A DNA stretch of 64,000 nucleotides from Euonymus europaeus. Taxonomy: Eukaryota > Streptophyta > Magnoliopsida > Celastrales > Celastraceae. The stretch is taken from the NCBI GenBank assembly GCA_963580455.1, contig OY756967.1, positions 23,916,022-23,980,021 on the forward strand. Reading direction: 5' to 3'. Positions within the stretch are counted from its first letter, which is position 1; every line of letters starts with the position of its first letter. Of this stretch, positions 42,559-51,738 are shown piece after piece. A model generated the notes under the pieces. That model saw nothing but the letters and a program-made list of their open reading frames with translations, was not told where the DNA came from and made no database searches. The position numbers and the translations under genes are program-made.

Positions 42559-45294
42559 TTCTCCCCCATTTGACAGGAAGCTCGTCTCTGAGCTTTCTTC
42601 ATCTTCATCTGCAAAATAAGGAGATAAATCTGCAACATTGAAGGTGGCAGAGACACCATAATTCCCAGGCAATTCAATTTTGTAAGCATTGTCCCCGATG
42701 CGATTGAGAACTTTGAAAGGACTATCAACTCTAGGCATCAACTTGCCATACTTGCCACGAGGAAAACGCTCCGGTCGTAAATGAACCCACACCAAATCTC
42801 CTTCCTGAAAGGCTGCTGGTTTGCAATGTTTGTTGGCCTGAAGACGATACTTCTCATTCTGTTTAAGAATTTTATCCCGAATTTGAGCATGCATTTTTTG
42901 TATCACTTGAGCTCTTGTCTCTGCTGGATCATTAGATTCAGGACTAACCACAGTAGGGGCCAAGTCCAATGGGGTGGCAGGATTGAGCCCATAGACAACT
43001 TCAAAGGGACTCGAACCAGTGGTCTGACAAGGTGACCGGTTGTACGCAAACTCCGCTTGAGGAAGGATCAAGTCCCATTGTCGAATATTCTTTCCCACAA
43101 GACTTCGCAGTAGGTTTCCCACACTACGGTTTACGACTTCGGTTTGGCCATCGGTCTGGGGATGGAAGGAAGAACTAAACAGCAACTTGGTACCCAACTT
43201 CCTCCACAAGCACCTCCAGAAGTGGCTAGTAAATTTAACATCACGATCCGACACCATGGACTTGGGAATACCATGAAGGCGGACAATGTGATCAAAGTAC
43301 AAATCAGCTACTCGCGAGGCATCCATGGTCTTGCTACAAGGAACGAAGTGCGCCATCTTAGAAAATCTATCAACCACCACCATGATCGAATCCTTATTAC
43401 GTTGAGTTCTTGGTAACCCCAACATGAAATCAAGGCTAACTCCTTCCCAAGGCGCTGCTGGAACTGGTAAAGGGAGATATAATCCTGTGTTCTGTCGATG
43501 GGCCTTAGCAACGTGACAGACTTTACATCTCTGAAGCATTCTGGATACATCTCGCTCTATCCGTGGCCAATAAAAACGACTAGTCACAAGGGCAGTTGTT
43601 TTATCTCTGCCAAAATGACCAGCTAATCCCCCACTGTGAACCTCTGCAATAATGGCTTCCCGCAAAGAACCTTGCGGTATACAAAGCCGGGTGCCGTTAA
43701 ATAGATACCCTTCTTGAAGTGTATAGGCACCCAAGGGACCTTCAGAGCATTGTTTAAAAATTTCCACAAATTGGGGGTCATTCACATAGTAATCCTTGAT
43801 AACTTCAAAGCCCACAATTTTGATCTGCAAGTTAGCAAGAAGTGAGTACCTTCGACTGAGGGCATCCGCTACCTTGTTGCATTGTCCTGACTTATGTTTA
43901 ATGGTGAAGGAATAAGCTTGGAGAGTTTCAACCCACTTGGCATGCCTCCGGTTGAGTTTATGCTGGCCGTTGATAAACTTGAGGGCTTCATGGTCAGTAA
44001 ACAATACAAACTCTGTATGCAGCAAATAGTGACTCCAGTATTCAAGAGCTCGAATAAGGGCATAAAATTCCTTGTCATAAGTTGAATACTTCCGACGAGG
44101 CTCATTCAATTTTTCACTAAAGAAAGCCACAGGTTTTCCTTCCTGACTCAGCACAGCCCCAATTCCCACCCCTGAGGCGTCACAATCCACTTCAAATACT
44201 AACTCAAAATTCGGTAATGCCAAGACAGGAGCAGATGATACTTTTTGCTTCAATAACTCGAAACTTGCTTGAGCTTCCTTCGTCCAATGAAAGGTCCCCC
44301 CCTTTAGGCAATCAGTGAGTGGGGCAATAATGGAACTGAAATTCTTGATAAAACGTCGGTAAAAAGACGCAAGGCCATGAAAGCTTCGGAGCTCATGTAT
44401 TGAACGGGGAGTAGGCCAACTGAGAATGGCTTCTACTTTACTGCCGTCCATCTTGATCCCGTCTCTGGATACTATATAGCCCAAAAACAGAAGGCTATCC
44501 GTACAAAAGTGGCACTTTTTAAGATTAGCATAAAGCTTCTCTTCACGTAGCTTCGAAAAGACTTGGCGCAAATGTCGTAAATGATCTTCCAGGTGCTTAC
44601 TATAAACTAGAATATCATCAAAATAAACCACCACAAAAGAACCCATAAAAGGCCTGAAAATCTGTGTCATAAGCCGCATGAACGTACTTGGGGCATTTGA
44701 GAGCCCAAAAGGCATAACCATCCACTCGTAAAGACCACTACCAGTTTTGAAGGCTGTTTTCCACTCATCCCCCTGGCGCATCCGAATCTGGTGGTAACCG
44801 CTTCGGAGATCAATTTTGGAGAATAAGCAAGACCCATGTAATTGGTCTAACAGATCATCAAGTCGAGGGATAGGGAATCTATATTTCACGGTGATTTTAT
44901 TGACAGCTCGACTATCAACACATAAGCGCCAAGACCCGTCCTTTTTGGGCACTAGAAGGGTGGGTACGGCACACGGACTCATACTCTCCCTCACCAGCCC
45001 CTTAGTCATCAACTCCTCCACTTGTCGCTGAAGTTCTTCTTGTTCCTTAGGTCTCAACCGATAGGCAGCTTTGCTAGGTAGACTAGCACCTGGATAGAGA
45101 TCAATACAGTGTTGAATACTTCTCATTGGTGGCAAACCTGGTGGAATTTCAGGTGGAATGATATCTTCAAATTCCCTTAAAAGTGGTGTCATCATTGAAG
45201 GAATGTTTACAATCTCTGGATTATCTTCCATCACCACTAGAGTCAAAACACTTTCTGCCTTCCTCACAGTCCGATCTGCCTCCCCTCGTGTCAT
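42556..45294 (-). CDS. Ty3 pol: reverse transcriptase, RNase H, integrase
   Basis: The open frame encodes 912 residues. RT covers about 95-290 with the catalytic YFDD at 224-227. RNase H follows at about 345-470 (FEVDCDASGVGIGAVLSQ). The integrase has an HHCC zinc finger (HSGGLAGH ... CKVCH), a DDE core (SLDFMLGLP, SDRDVKF, GQTEVVNR) and ends with FNVADLSPYF. The stop TGA is formed by the first three bases of the 3' LTR. The upstream gag-pro frame is the same frame, separated by a single TAA directly before this ATG. All catalytic motifs look intact. Confidence 0.93.
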   Translation of the reverse strand: MTRGEADRTVRKAESVLTLVVMEDNPEIVNIPSMMTPLLREFEDIIPPEIPPGLPPMRSIQHCIDLYPGASLPSKAAYRLRPKEQEELQRQVEELMTKGLVRESMSPCAVPTLLVPKKDGSWRLCVDSRAVNKITVKYRFPIPRLDDLLDQLHGSCLFSKIDLRSGYHQIRMRQGDEWKTAFKTGSGLYEWMVMPFGLSNAPSTFMRLMTQIFRPFMGSFVVVYFDDILVYSKHLEDHLRHLRQVFSKLREEKLYANLKKCHFCTDSLLFLGYIVSRDGIKMDGSKVEAILSWPTPRSIHELRSFHGLASFYRRFIKNFSSIIAPLTDCLKGGTFHWTKEAQASFELLKQKVSSAPVLALPNFELVFEVDCDASGVGIGAVLSQEGKPVAFFSEKLNEPRRKYSTYDKEFYALIRALEYWSHYLLHTEFVLFTDHEALKFINGQHKLNRRHAKWVETLQAYSFTIKHKSGQCNKVADALSRRYSLLANLQIKIVGFEVIKDYYVNDPQFVEIFKQCSEGPLGAYTLQEGYLFNGTRLCIPQGSLREAIIAEVHSGGLAGHFGRDKTTALVTSRFYWPRIERDVSRMLQRCKVCHVAKAHRQNTGLYLPLPVPAAPWEGVSLDFMLGLPRTQRNKDSIMVVVDRFSKMAHFVPCSKTMDASRVADLYFDHIVRLHGIPKSMVSDRDVKFTSHFWRCLWRKLGTKLLFSSSFHPQTDGQTEVVNRSVGNLLRSLVGKNIRQWDLILPQAEFAYNRSPCQTTGSSPFEVVYGLNPATPLDLAPTVVSPESNDPAETRAQVIQKMHAQIRDKILKQNEKYRLQANKHCKPAAFQEGDLVWVHLRPERFPRGKYGKLMPRVDSPFKVLNRIGDNAYKIELPGNYGVSATFNVADLSPYFADEDEESSETSFLSNGGE
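42559..42571 (-). other. Polypurine tract of the Ty3 element
   Basis: On the minus strand, aaatgggggagaa directly precedes the 3' LTR and is the expected plus-strand primer site. It also encodes the last residues of pol (NGGE). Confidence 0.85.
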
Positions 45295-46773
45295 TTACCA
45301 ATTACTCAACTCTGCTGGCGGAGCTGGCTTCGCCTCCTCCTTCGTAGGTCCCAATATGATGCGTGTGCCATCCTTGAAGAAGGAATAAGTGTTTCTGAAC
45401 CCATCATGGATAACCTTTCTGTCAAACTGCCAAGGCCTACCCAAGAGTAAATGACACACGTCCATAGGGACAACATCACACATAATCTCATCAGAGTATT
45501 TAGCCCCAATTGAAAATAATACACGGCATCGCTTTTGGACCCGCACTTCATTACCCTTTCGAAGCCAGAGAAGCTTATAAGGTGCCGGATGATCTTCAGT
45601 AGAGAGCTGTAATTTTTCCACCATAGTTTGCGCCACAACATTCTCACAACTTCCCCCATCGACAATCACGTCACACACCTTACCATTACAAGTACACTTG
45701 GTGCGAAATATATTGGTGCGAAGCCAGTCATCATTGCTGGAGGAAACTGCACTCAAGTTGCTTCGGATCACTAGAGATTCTCCACAATCTGCATAAGTAA
45801 TCTCGGTTTCAGCCTCATCATTTCCCTCATTCTCAAACTCCGCAAACACACTGCTTCCTTCTTCTACCAAGGCAACAACTCGACTATTGGGACAGCTCGA
45901 CGCAATGTGACCGATTCCTTGACATTTGAAACATCTGCGGTTAGCAAAAGATGGGTTTTGGGCTGAGGATGATGACAATTTCCCCACTGACTTGTCGCTT
46001 GCTGCCAGGGATTTAGAATCGAAACCCTTCTCAGAACCACCCTTGGAGCTCGTAGGAGTAGGTCGTGCCACCGGCGAGTCACGGCTGAATCGAACTTGAG
46101 TGGATTTACGAGCAGACAATTGTTTTTCCACCCTAAGAGCCAACTTGCAGACGTCGCTGTAAGTCCAGTATGGTTGGAGCTCAATAACATCACTGATCTC
46201 GGTTCGCAAAGCACCCAAATACCGGGTCACGGTCTGTTCTTCAGCCTCCATTACATCACTTCTAATCATCAAGCTATCAAACTCAGCAGTGAAATCATTC
46301 ACAGATAGATCTCCTTGTTTGAAATTATGGAATTTATAAAAAAGATCATGTCGATAGTGGTCAGGCAAATACTTCCCCTTTAACAACTTCCGCATTTTCT
46401 CCCACGTTTCTATACGACGCTTGCCTTCTATAGTTCGCCTCCTATTTATGTGTTCCCACCAGATAGAAGCATGCTTCTTGAGTTTGATTGCGACCACCTT
46501 CACTTGTCTTTTCTTGGGTACTTCCTTGTAGTCTAATACACGATCCACTGTGTTGAGCCAATCAATGAAGTCATCTGGGCTACCCTTTCCATCAAAATCT
46601 GGAATTTCCACCCTCAAATCAAAAGTTTCCCTTCGAAAATTCGATCTCTGCGGCTTGGGCGTAGAACTTGATTCAGCATGAAATGGGTTAACGCTCTCAT
46701 CCTCTAGATCAGAAAATTGGCTATTCGACTCCTCTCGTAACTCAGTAACCCTCTCTGACTGGTAAGATTGAAG
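45295..46773 (-). CDS. Ty3 gag-protease, main part (split by a solo LTR)
   Basis: The frame from 46773 to the TAA at 45295-45297 encodes 492 residues. It contains a retrotransposon gag domain (DFIDWLNTVDRVLDYKEVPK ... FKQGDLSVNDF), a CCHC knuckle CFKCQGIGHIASSC and an aspartic-protease-like segment VIVDGGSCENVV ... LLLGRPW. The first 40 residues of gag lie beyond the nested LTR at 49018-49137, in the same frame once the insertion and one TSD copy are left out. With gag disrupted, the copy cannot make its own full capsid protein. Confidence 0.88.
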   Translation of the reverse strand, partial: LQSYQSERVTELREESNSQFSDLEDESVNPFHAESSSTPKPQRSNFRRETFDLRVEIPDFDGKGSPDDFIDWLNTVDRVLDYKEVPKKRQVKVVAIKLKKHASIWWEHINRRRTIEGKRRIETWEKMRKLLKGKYLPDHYRHDLFYKFHNFKQGDLSVNDFTAEFDSLMIRSDVMEAEEQTVTRYLGALRTEISDVIELQPYWTYSDVCKLALRVEKQLSARKSTQVRFSRDSPVARPTPTSSKGGSEKGFDSKSLAASDKSVGKLSSSSAQNPSFANRRCFKCQGIGHIASSCPNSRVVALVEEGSSVFAEFENEGNDEAETEITYADCGESLVIRSNLSAVSSSNDDWLRTNIFRTKCTCNGKVCDVIVDGGSCENVVAQTMVEKLQLSTEDHPAPYKLLWLRKGNEVRVQKRCRVLFSIGAKYSDEIMCDVVPMDVCHLLLGRPWQFDRKVIHDGFRNTYSFFKDGTRIILGPTKEEAKPAPPAELSNW

Positions 46774-46778
46774 TTGAA
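46774..46778. repeat. 5-bp TSD of the nested solo LTR (left copy)
   Basis: ttgaa directly precedes the TGTCACGCC start of the solo LTR. The same five bases follow its end at 49018-49022. Confidence 0.9.
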
Positions 46779-47796
46779 TGTCACGCCCCTCTCCCAGATA
46801 GGTGCGGATGAGCACCCATGAAACCCAGAGACGTGACCGGCAGGGAACTCCTCCGTTCCCCGAACCGGATTTAAACCCAATATCTACCCCAACACTACAT
46901 AAGTAATCTCACATATATATATATATATATATATATAAATCTCAACCATAATCCCAAATACTCCAAACATAATGTAATCTGCAATCCAGAGTCTACAGCG
47001 GAAAAATCCAAATATCATAAATACGGAAAAAAACAGATACTGAAGAGAGACAAATCATCCCCACACCAGCTACATCACGCCTCACGCATCCCTGCGCTGA
47101 TCATCCACTCCGGCTATCTCACCTGAAATCATGTGAATGAAATGGATGAGCTACAAAGCTCAGTAGGGATATGGAGAAATATCAATCATCAGAATAAACG
47201 GAAAGTAGAACTCAAGATGTATGTGAAATGAAAAGGAAACTCAAATAGTGATACACTCTCGTATCACCGAACTCCAGTGAATCAGAGATAAAGTAAGAAA
47301 GTCTGTAAGATATAGAATACATACAGAGAAACCATAAATGATACACATCAAATCTCATCACAATCAGTCAATCCGTAGGGTAGATACCGAGTAGGCTCCA
47401 CCACTACCATCCTCAAGTACAACTCTCAAATCAGTACTCAATCATAACCAACTCAAATCCATATCAACTCAAATCCACATAACAACAGAAAATCCTCCCC
47501 TGGACCCACCCTGATCCCCGCAAGGTGTCTCCCAGTCCAGGTACTCCCCAGATTGGATGAGGATCGAGCCTACATCAGGTACTCGATAGCATCGCCTACA
47601 TCGAAGAGCGTCCCCTAGGATGTACCTCACCTCAATCCGGTCTCCAGGTACGTACCCGATCAAAACCATCGATAAATCATCCAGTAAGCTGGGTTGCCCG
47701 ATGTGGGTCCCACGCTCTACAAATCATCCCTCAATAATCTCACAAATCATAGAAGATCATCATAATGGAATCCTATCCGGACTCTCGAGGATAAAA

Positions 47797-47952
47797 CCAG
47801 ACATCAGGAGGGTGGGCCCCGCCAATGGATGTGGGCCCCACAAAAGGATAAGTGGGACGCACCAGGATAGTGGACCCCACGAGAGGATAGTGGGCCCCAC
47901 AAGGATAGTGGGCCCCACAGGAGGATAAGTGGGCCCCGCCAGGATAGTGGGC
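47797..47952. repeat. Tandem ~20-bp array in the solo LTR
   Basis: Units such as ggatagtgggccccac recur about seven times with small variations. Open frames across it (GPTIL-type repeats on the minus strand) are by-products of the array. Confidence 0.85.
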
Positions 47953-48254
47953 CCGCAAGAGACACAAAAAATACTGCCAGTCGTACATATACCTCCAAAC
48001 CAACCACATATAATCATAACATATTGCAATTGCGGAAATAAATCAGATAAGAGTATAAACAGAGAAATTCCCAACCTCCGGGAATTTCACACCACTAGAC
48101 AAATAGGAGTCCGTCGAATACGGAACCCCCGGAACCCCAAATAAGAACTAGGGCAAAATCCCTACCTGGAATGTCGACTAAGCTAATCCGTAATACGTCT
48201 GAAAACTCCAAATCAACCTCCTGCATCAAAATACGGATACGTATACACGACAGT

Positions 48255-48436
48255 CAAAATACGAAAAGTCAACTCGGGTAACCCGGTCAACTCGGGTCAA
48301 AAGTCAAACCCGGTCAAAGTCAACTCGGGTCAAAATAGTCCACGGTCAAACCGGGTCAAATAGTCAAACTGGGTCAACCCAGTCAAAACGGGTCAAACCC
48401 GAGTCAACGGGTCAACTCGGTCAAACACGAGTCAAC
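48255..48436. repeat. GTCAA-dense array (W-box-like) in the solo LTR
   Basis: I count about 18 GTCAA words in some 180 bp, of which about ten are GGTCAA (TTGACC on the other strand), the W-box core bound by WRKY factors. They sit in ggtcaactcgg- and ggtcaaaccgg-like units. A regulatory role is inference. Confidence 0.75.
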
Positions 48437-49017
48437 TCGCCGGAGCTGAGTTAATTCGGCCGTCCGGTCGCCGGAATCCATTTTTCCGGCGAATTTTCCG
48501 GTCACTCCTACATCAAAACGAAGCCCACAACAACAGAAATCTAATGGTACCTGTCTCGTTCCAAAATTCCTACTGAATCGACCGGGATCGAGCTTTGAAA
48601 TTTTGAAAAACCGAAACTTCTCCGGCCGATTCCGCCGTCTACGGTGGTCCGATGGCGGTGATTCCACTCGGGTTTTGCTCCTCTCACCACGAGCTTCGAT
48701 TTGACACCTTACTTGCTCCGATCGGACGTCAAACGAACAAAACCCCCTTCTCTCTCTCTCCCCCTTCTCTCTCTCTCTCTCGGCTGCTACTGAAACCAGA
48801 GAAATCTGGTTTAAACCGGATTTCTGAAAAATGACGGTTTTGCCCCTCGTCTTTCCCTATATTTACTTAAACTTCTATAATCCATAACAAATCCAATTCA
48901 ACTCCGATTTAGCTGATTCTTGCGTCAATATTTTTCTAAAAATATGTAGTATTTATTAAAAATATTAAATTTGAAAAATTATTATATTTTTTAAAATTTT
49001 GGGTTCGGGATATTACA

Positions 49018-49137
49018 TTGAAGCTGTAGATCCTCAACCTGGCGTCTCAGATCCTGCACTTCAAGGTCATGAAGATCGTGCTCCAGAGGAGCTCTAGCAG
49101 TGCCTGAACCACGCCGTCCACGACCACGACTAGCCAT
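49018..49137 (-). CDS. Ty3 gag, N-terminal 40 residues (split part)
   Basis: The ATG at 49137 opens MASRGRGRRGSGTARAPLEH followed by a short helical stretch (DLHDLEVQDLRRQVEDLQLQ) and runs to the solo-LTR junction. The start codon directly follows the primer-binding site, so the RNA leader lies almost entirely in the LTR. Frame continuity with 46773 downwards supports one original gag. Confidence 0.85.
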
Positions 49138-49150
49138 CCCTCTGATACCA
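49138..49150 (-). other. Primer-binding site of the Ty3 element (tRNA-iMet type)
   Basis: On the minus strand tggtatcagaggg begins three bases inside the 5' LTR. It matches the usual complement of the initiator tRNA-Met 3' end (TGGTATCAGAGC) over the first 11 bases. Confidence 0.85.
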
Positions 49151-49153
49151 ATT

Positions 49154-49518
49154 TGATGTCGGTAATCTCTAAGAACTCCACAAATCCAGAAGATCCAGCA
49201 AACTACAACGACACACACAGAAGAGATATGGACAGAAGAACAATACTGAGATACAGAACATTCATATTCACCACTCAATAAGTTCTACTATCATTCCAGC
49301 CACAAGACTCTTCGCGAAGAGCTGCGCCAGAGCAACACTTTCAGTTCACAAAATATTCTTCCCCCCCCCCCCATTACAGCCACTGCCCTTAGGTTAAAAT
49401 ACGAACTTACACAAACAAAGACCAAAATGACCCCCACTTGGCAACAGATAAAGAGTTTGGACCAATAAAAGACTTAACAAAACAAAAGACTTAGCAAGCT
49501 ACTAATGTGACGTGGTCA
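49154..49518 (-). repeat. 5' LTR of the Ty3 element
   Basis: The 365-bp copy has TG...CA ends and is the upstream LTR with respect to the minus-strand genes. It is the partner of 42204-42558. Confidence 0.93.
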
Positions 49519-49681
49519 CATATATATTTGAGGGTAAAATGGGATCGTAATTTGGGTGGATGTAACATTGCTTTATAAAATATATGCATGTTCAAATTCA
49601 TATTGTTTGAATTTTTTGACATACATAATTGACCAAACTCATATTGATTTAAATTCGGACGATTAAATTGAACAACAATAT
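49519..49681. repeat. 163-bp direct repeat abutting the Ty3 element (right copy)
   Basis: This copy begins at the base after the LTR's CA end and is identical to 42041-42203. Unique sequence (aaccccaattag) follows. Confidence 0.93.
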
Positions 49682-50121
49682 AACCCCAATTAGAATCCAA
49701 ACAATTAGAGTAAACAAAATTTGTATATTTAGACCTAAATCATATTTTAAATCAGATAAAAATTTAATTTTAAATTCAAATTTTAAAGATGTAACTAATG
49801 TCTAAACATGATTTTGATTGTTGCTCGAAGAGTTTTGTCATCCTAGACGAAGGGTCCCTGAGTTTTTATTATTTATTTATTTTTTCTATTTTGCAGCTTT
49901 TGAAGAATTTGTTTGAGCCAATAAATACGATTTGTGAAGAAGAACGCAAAAATAGAAGGGGTTTATACTTTCTACAGGGCTTTCTCTTGAACTTCAATTT
50001 TCTTTCGCATATTTCTTCTTAGGCCATCACTACTGGCTCCCTCTTATATCTATTTACAGTCTCAGAGAAACGATAAACTGTCTTGTGACATGACCGGGCC
50101 AGCTTTTCTCTGGCAACAGCG

Positions 50122-51738
50122 ATGACTCTTCTCCATAGTCACCGCCGCCTCTCCACCTGCCACCGTCACGTAGCCGAACCTGTCACCGGCTTCTGCGCCT
50201 CTTGCCTTCGAGAACGCCTTGCTTGCATTGATTCCGACACGCGCCATGAAACCCCTACCTCTATCATCTCTTCCACCGAACTCTGCCGCAGCAAATCGTA
50301 CTCTGCAAGCCGCGCTGAGAACCCTGTAGGCTCCTCCGTTGCCGAGCCACGCCGGAAATCATGCGACGTTGGATCTGGGAATACTCTCGCCGGTCTATTC
50401 AGCCTCGATGACAAACGAAGGGGATTTAGAAGGTCAAATATAGGGTTTGAATTCAAAGAAGTCGAGGGGAATGAGAAAGAGATCTGGGTTTCTGAGGATA
50501 TTATTCAATTGGAAAAGGCGAGGGCTTTAAATGAAGTCGATGTTGAAGATGATTTTGAAGAGAACGGAGAGTTCAAGACCATGAAGGAATTTATAGATCT
50601 TGAATGGGACAGCAAGAAGAACAGAAAAGATTTTAGGGAAATCGCTGGGCACTTTTTGGGGGCGGCTTCAATATTCAGCAAAAAAGTGCGAAAATGGAGG
50701 CAAAAACAGAAGAATAAACTGCAGTATAACCTTGATAGTCTGGTAGAAGTTGAAAGGGCGAGTGTGAGTGTAAACCAGTTCAGAGAAACACGATCGGAAA
50801 TTGGTGTTTTTGGGAGGAGATCTTGCGATACTGACCCGAGATTGTCCCTTGATCTGGCACGGATGTCGTTTGATGAGCCTAGGGCGTCTTGGGATGGGTG
50901 TTTGATCGGCAAAACATATCCTAGACTTACACCATTGGTCCCAGTTGAAGAGAAGGGGAATTTGAGCAGTGAAGGGGAGATGAGTCCTGGTGGAACTGCC
51001 CAGACTAAAGACTACTATGGGGATTCACTGAATCCACAGAGGCGGAGAAGGAGCTTTGATCATTCTGGATCGAACAGGAAAGTGGGATCGGGGGAGGTTG
51101 TTAATGTCAATGCTGTGTCCAACGCTAAGATGTCGCCTGAAACTGTTGGATTGTTTCATGGGGCTAAGTTGTTAGTTACAGAAAAAGAGTTTAGGGATTC
51201 AAATTGGTACTCTTTCAAAAATTATTGCCAAGAGAGTGCCAAGACTGCTGGCCATGATGATGTTGGTTCTTGTGTTGGCGGTGTTGGCGAAGATAGATTC
51301 AACCTCAAGAAGCCACGGAAGTGGCTTAATTTACGAAGCATTTGGGGTTTGATGCAAAGGAGTGAAAGTAAATGTGGTCACGAAGCAAAGGGTGTTGAAG
51401 GAACTGTGGCTGATGGCTCATTAGCTGAGTCTTGGCAGAAGTTGAGGAGGGTGGCTAATGGAGAAGCGAATGGGTCTTTCGGTGATAAGCTTATGCGCAG
51501 CTATAGTGTGAGCACCAGAAACCTCTGTAAATTAGAGGGAACAGGGAGTAGTACAGAGACGAAAGACAAACAAGATGATCTCATACTTCAGCGAAACAGG
51601 AGTTCCAGGTATTCTCCAAACACTCTTGATAATGGTCTGTTAAGGTTCTATTTAACACCTTTGAGGGATGATAGAAGGAGCAAAGCTGGTAACAGTAGGT
51701 TAAAGGACTTACAATCTATGGCAAGGGATATGTTGTAA
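50122..51738 (+). CDS. OCTOPUS-like protein (DUF740)
   Basis: A single exon encodes 538 residues. The N-terminus HRRLSTCHRHVAEPVTGFCA followed by SCLRERLACID is the conserved Cys/His-rich DUF740 signature. Further blocks are MKEFIDLEWDSKK, an RRRSFDHSGSNRK-type basic serine motif, LRSIWGLM, LMRSYSVSTRNLCK and a C-terminal RLKDLQSMARDML. OCTOPUS (At3g09070) is a polar plasma-membrane protein that promotes phloem differentiation; its paralogues At3g46990 and At5g58930 sit in the two Arabidopsis segments collinear with this window. No transmembrane helix is evident, in line with peripheral attachment. It is divergent from the PHT4;3-like gene, with the Ty3 element in between. Confidence 0.88.
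   Translation: MTLLHSHRRLSTCHRHVAEPVTGFCASCLRERLACIDSDTRHETPTSIISSTELCRSKSYSASRAENPVGSSVAEPRRKSCDVGSGNTLAGLFSLDDKRRGFRRSNIGFEFKEVEGNEKEIWVSEDIIQLEKARALNEVDVEDDFEENGEFKTMKEFIDLEWDSKKNRKDFREIAGHFLGAASIFSKKVRKWRQKQKNKLQYNLDSLVEVERASVSVNQFRETRSEIGVFGRRSCDTDPRLSLDLARMSFDEPRASWDGCLIGKTYPRLTPLVPVEEKGNLSSEGEMSPGGTAQTKDYYGDSLNPQRRRRSFDHSGSNRKVGSGEVVNVNAVSNAKMSPETVGLFHGAKLLVTEKEFRDSNWYSFKNYCQESAKTAGHDDVGSCVGGVGEDRFNLKKPRKWLNLRSIWGLMQRSESKCGHEAKGVEGTVADGSLAESWQKLRRVANGEANGSFGDKLMRSYSVSTRNLCKLEGTGSSTETKDKQDDLILQRNRSSRYSPNTLDNGLLRFYLTPLRDDRRSKAGNSRLKDLQSMARDML

Larger units (their letters stand above)
46779..49017. mobile_element. Solo LTR (2.24 kb) inserted in Ty3 gag
   Basis: The insertion starts TGTCACGCCC and ends GGATATTACA, giving TGT...ACA termini, and is bordered by the 5-bp TSD ttgaa on both sides. 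It has no long ORF, primer site or second LTR copy, so a solo LTR left after recombination is the simplest reading. It contains (TA)n, a GGGCCCCAC tandem array and a GTCAA-dense array. Its family and orientation are not known to me. Confidence 0.85.
42204..49518 (-). mobile_element. Ty3/gypsy LTR retrotransposon, interrupted by a nested solo LTR
   Basis: The 7.3-kb element has two similar LTRs, gag with a zinc knuckle, protease, RT, RNase H and integrase in that order, a primer site complementary to initiator tRNA-Met and a purine tract. RT-before-integrase order makes it Ty3/gypsy. The C-terminus lacks a clear chromodomain, so the clade is uncertain although the RT resembles plant chromovirus-like elements. 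The LTRs differ by a few substitutions and two indels. A 2.24-kb solo LTR splits gag. Confidence 0.95.

Noticed and set aside
47760..48074. Repetitive GPTIL-type ORFs on the minus strand
   Set aside because: They come from the GGGCCCCAC tandem array of the solo LTR, and several frames are open for the same reason.
47797..48436. CRISPR-like repeat arrays
   Set aside because: Units are contiguous and degenerate with no constant repeat/unique spacer pattern, and the DNA is plant nuclear.
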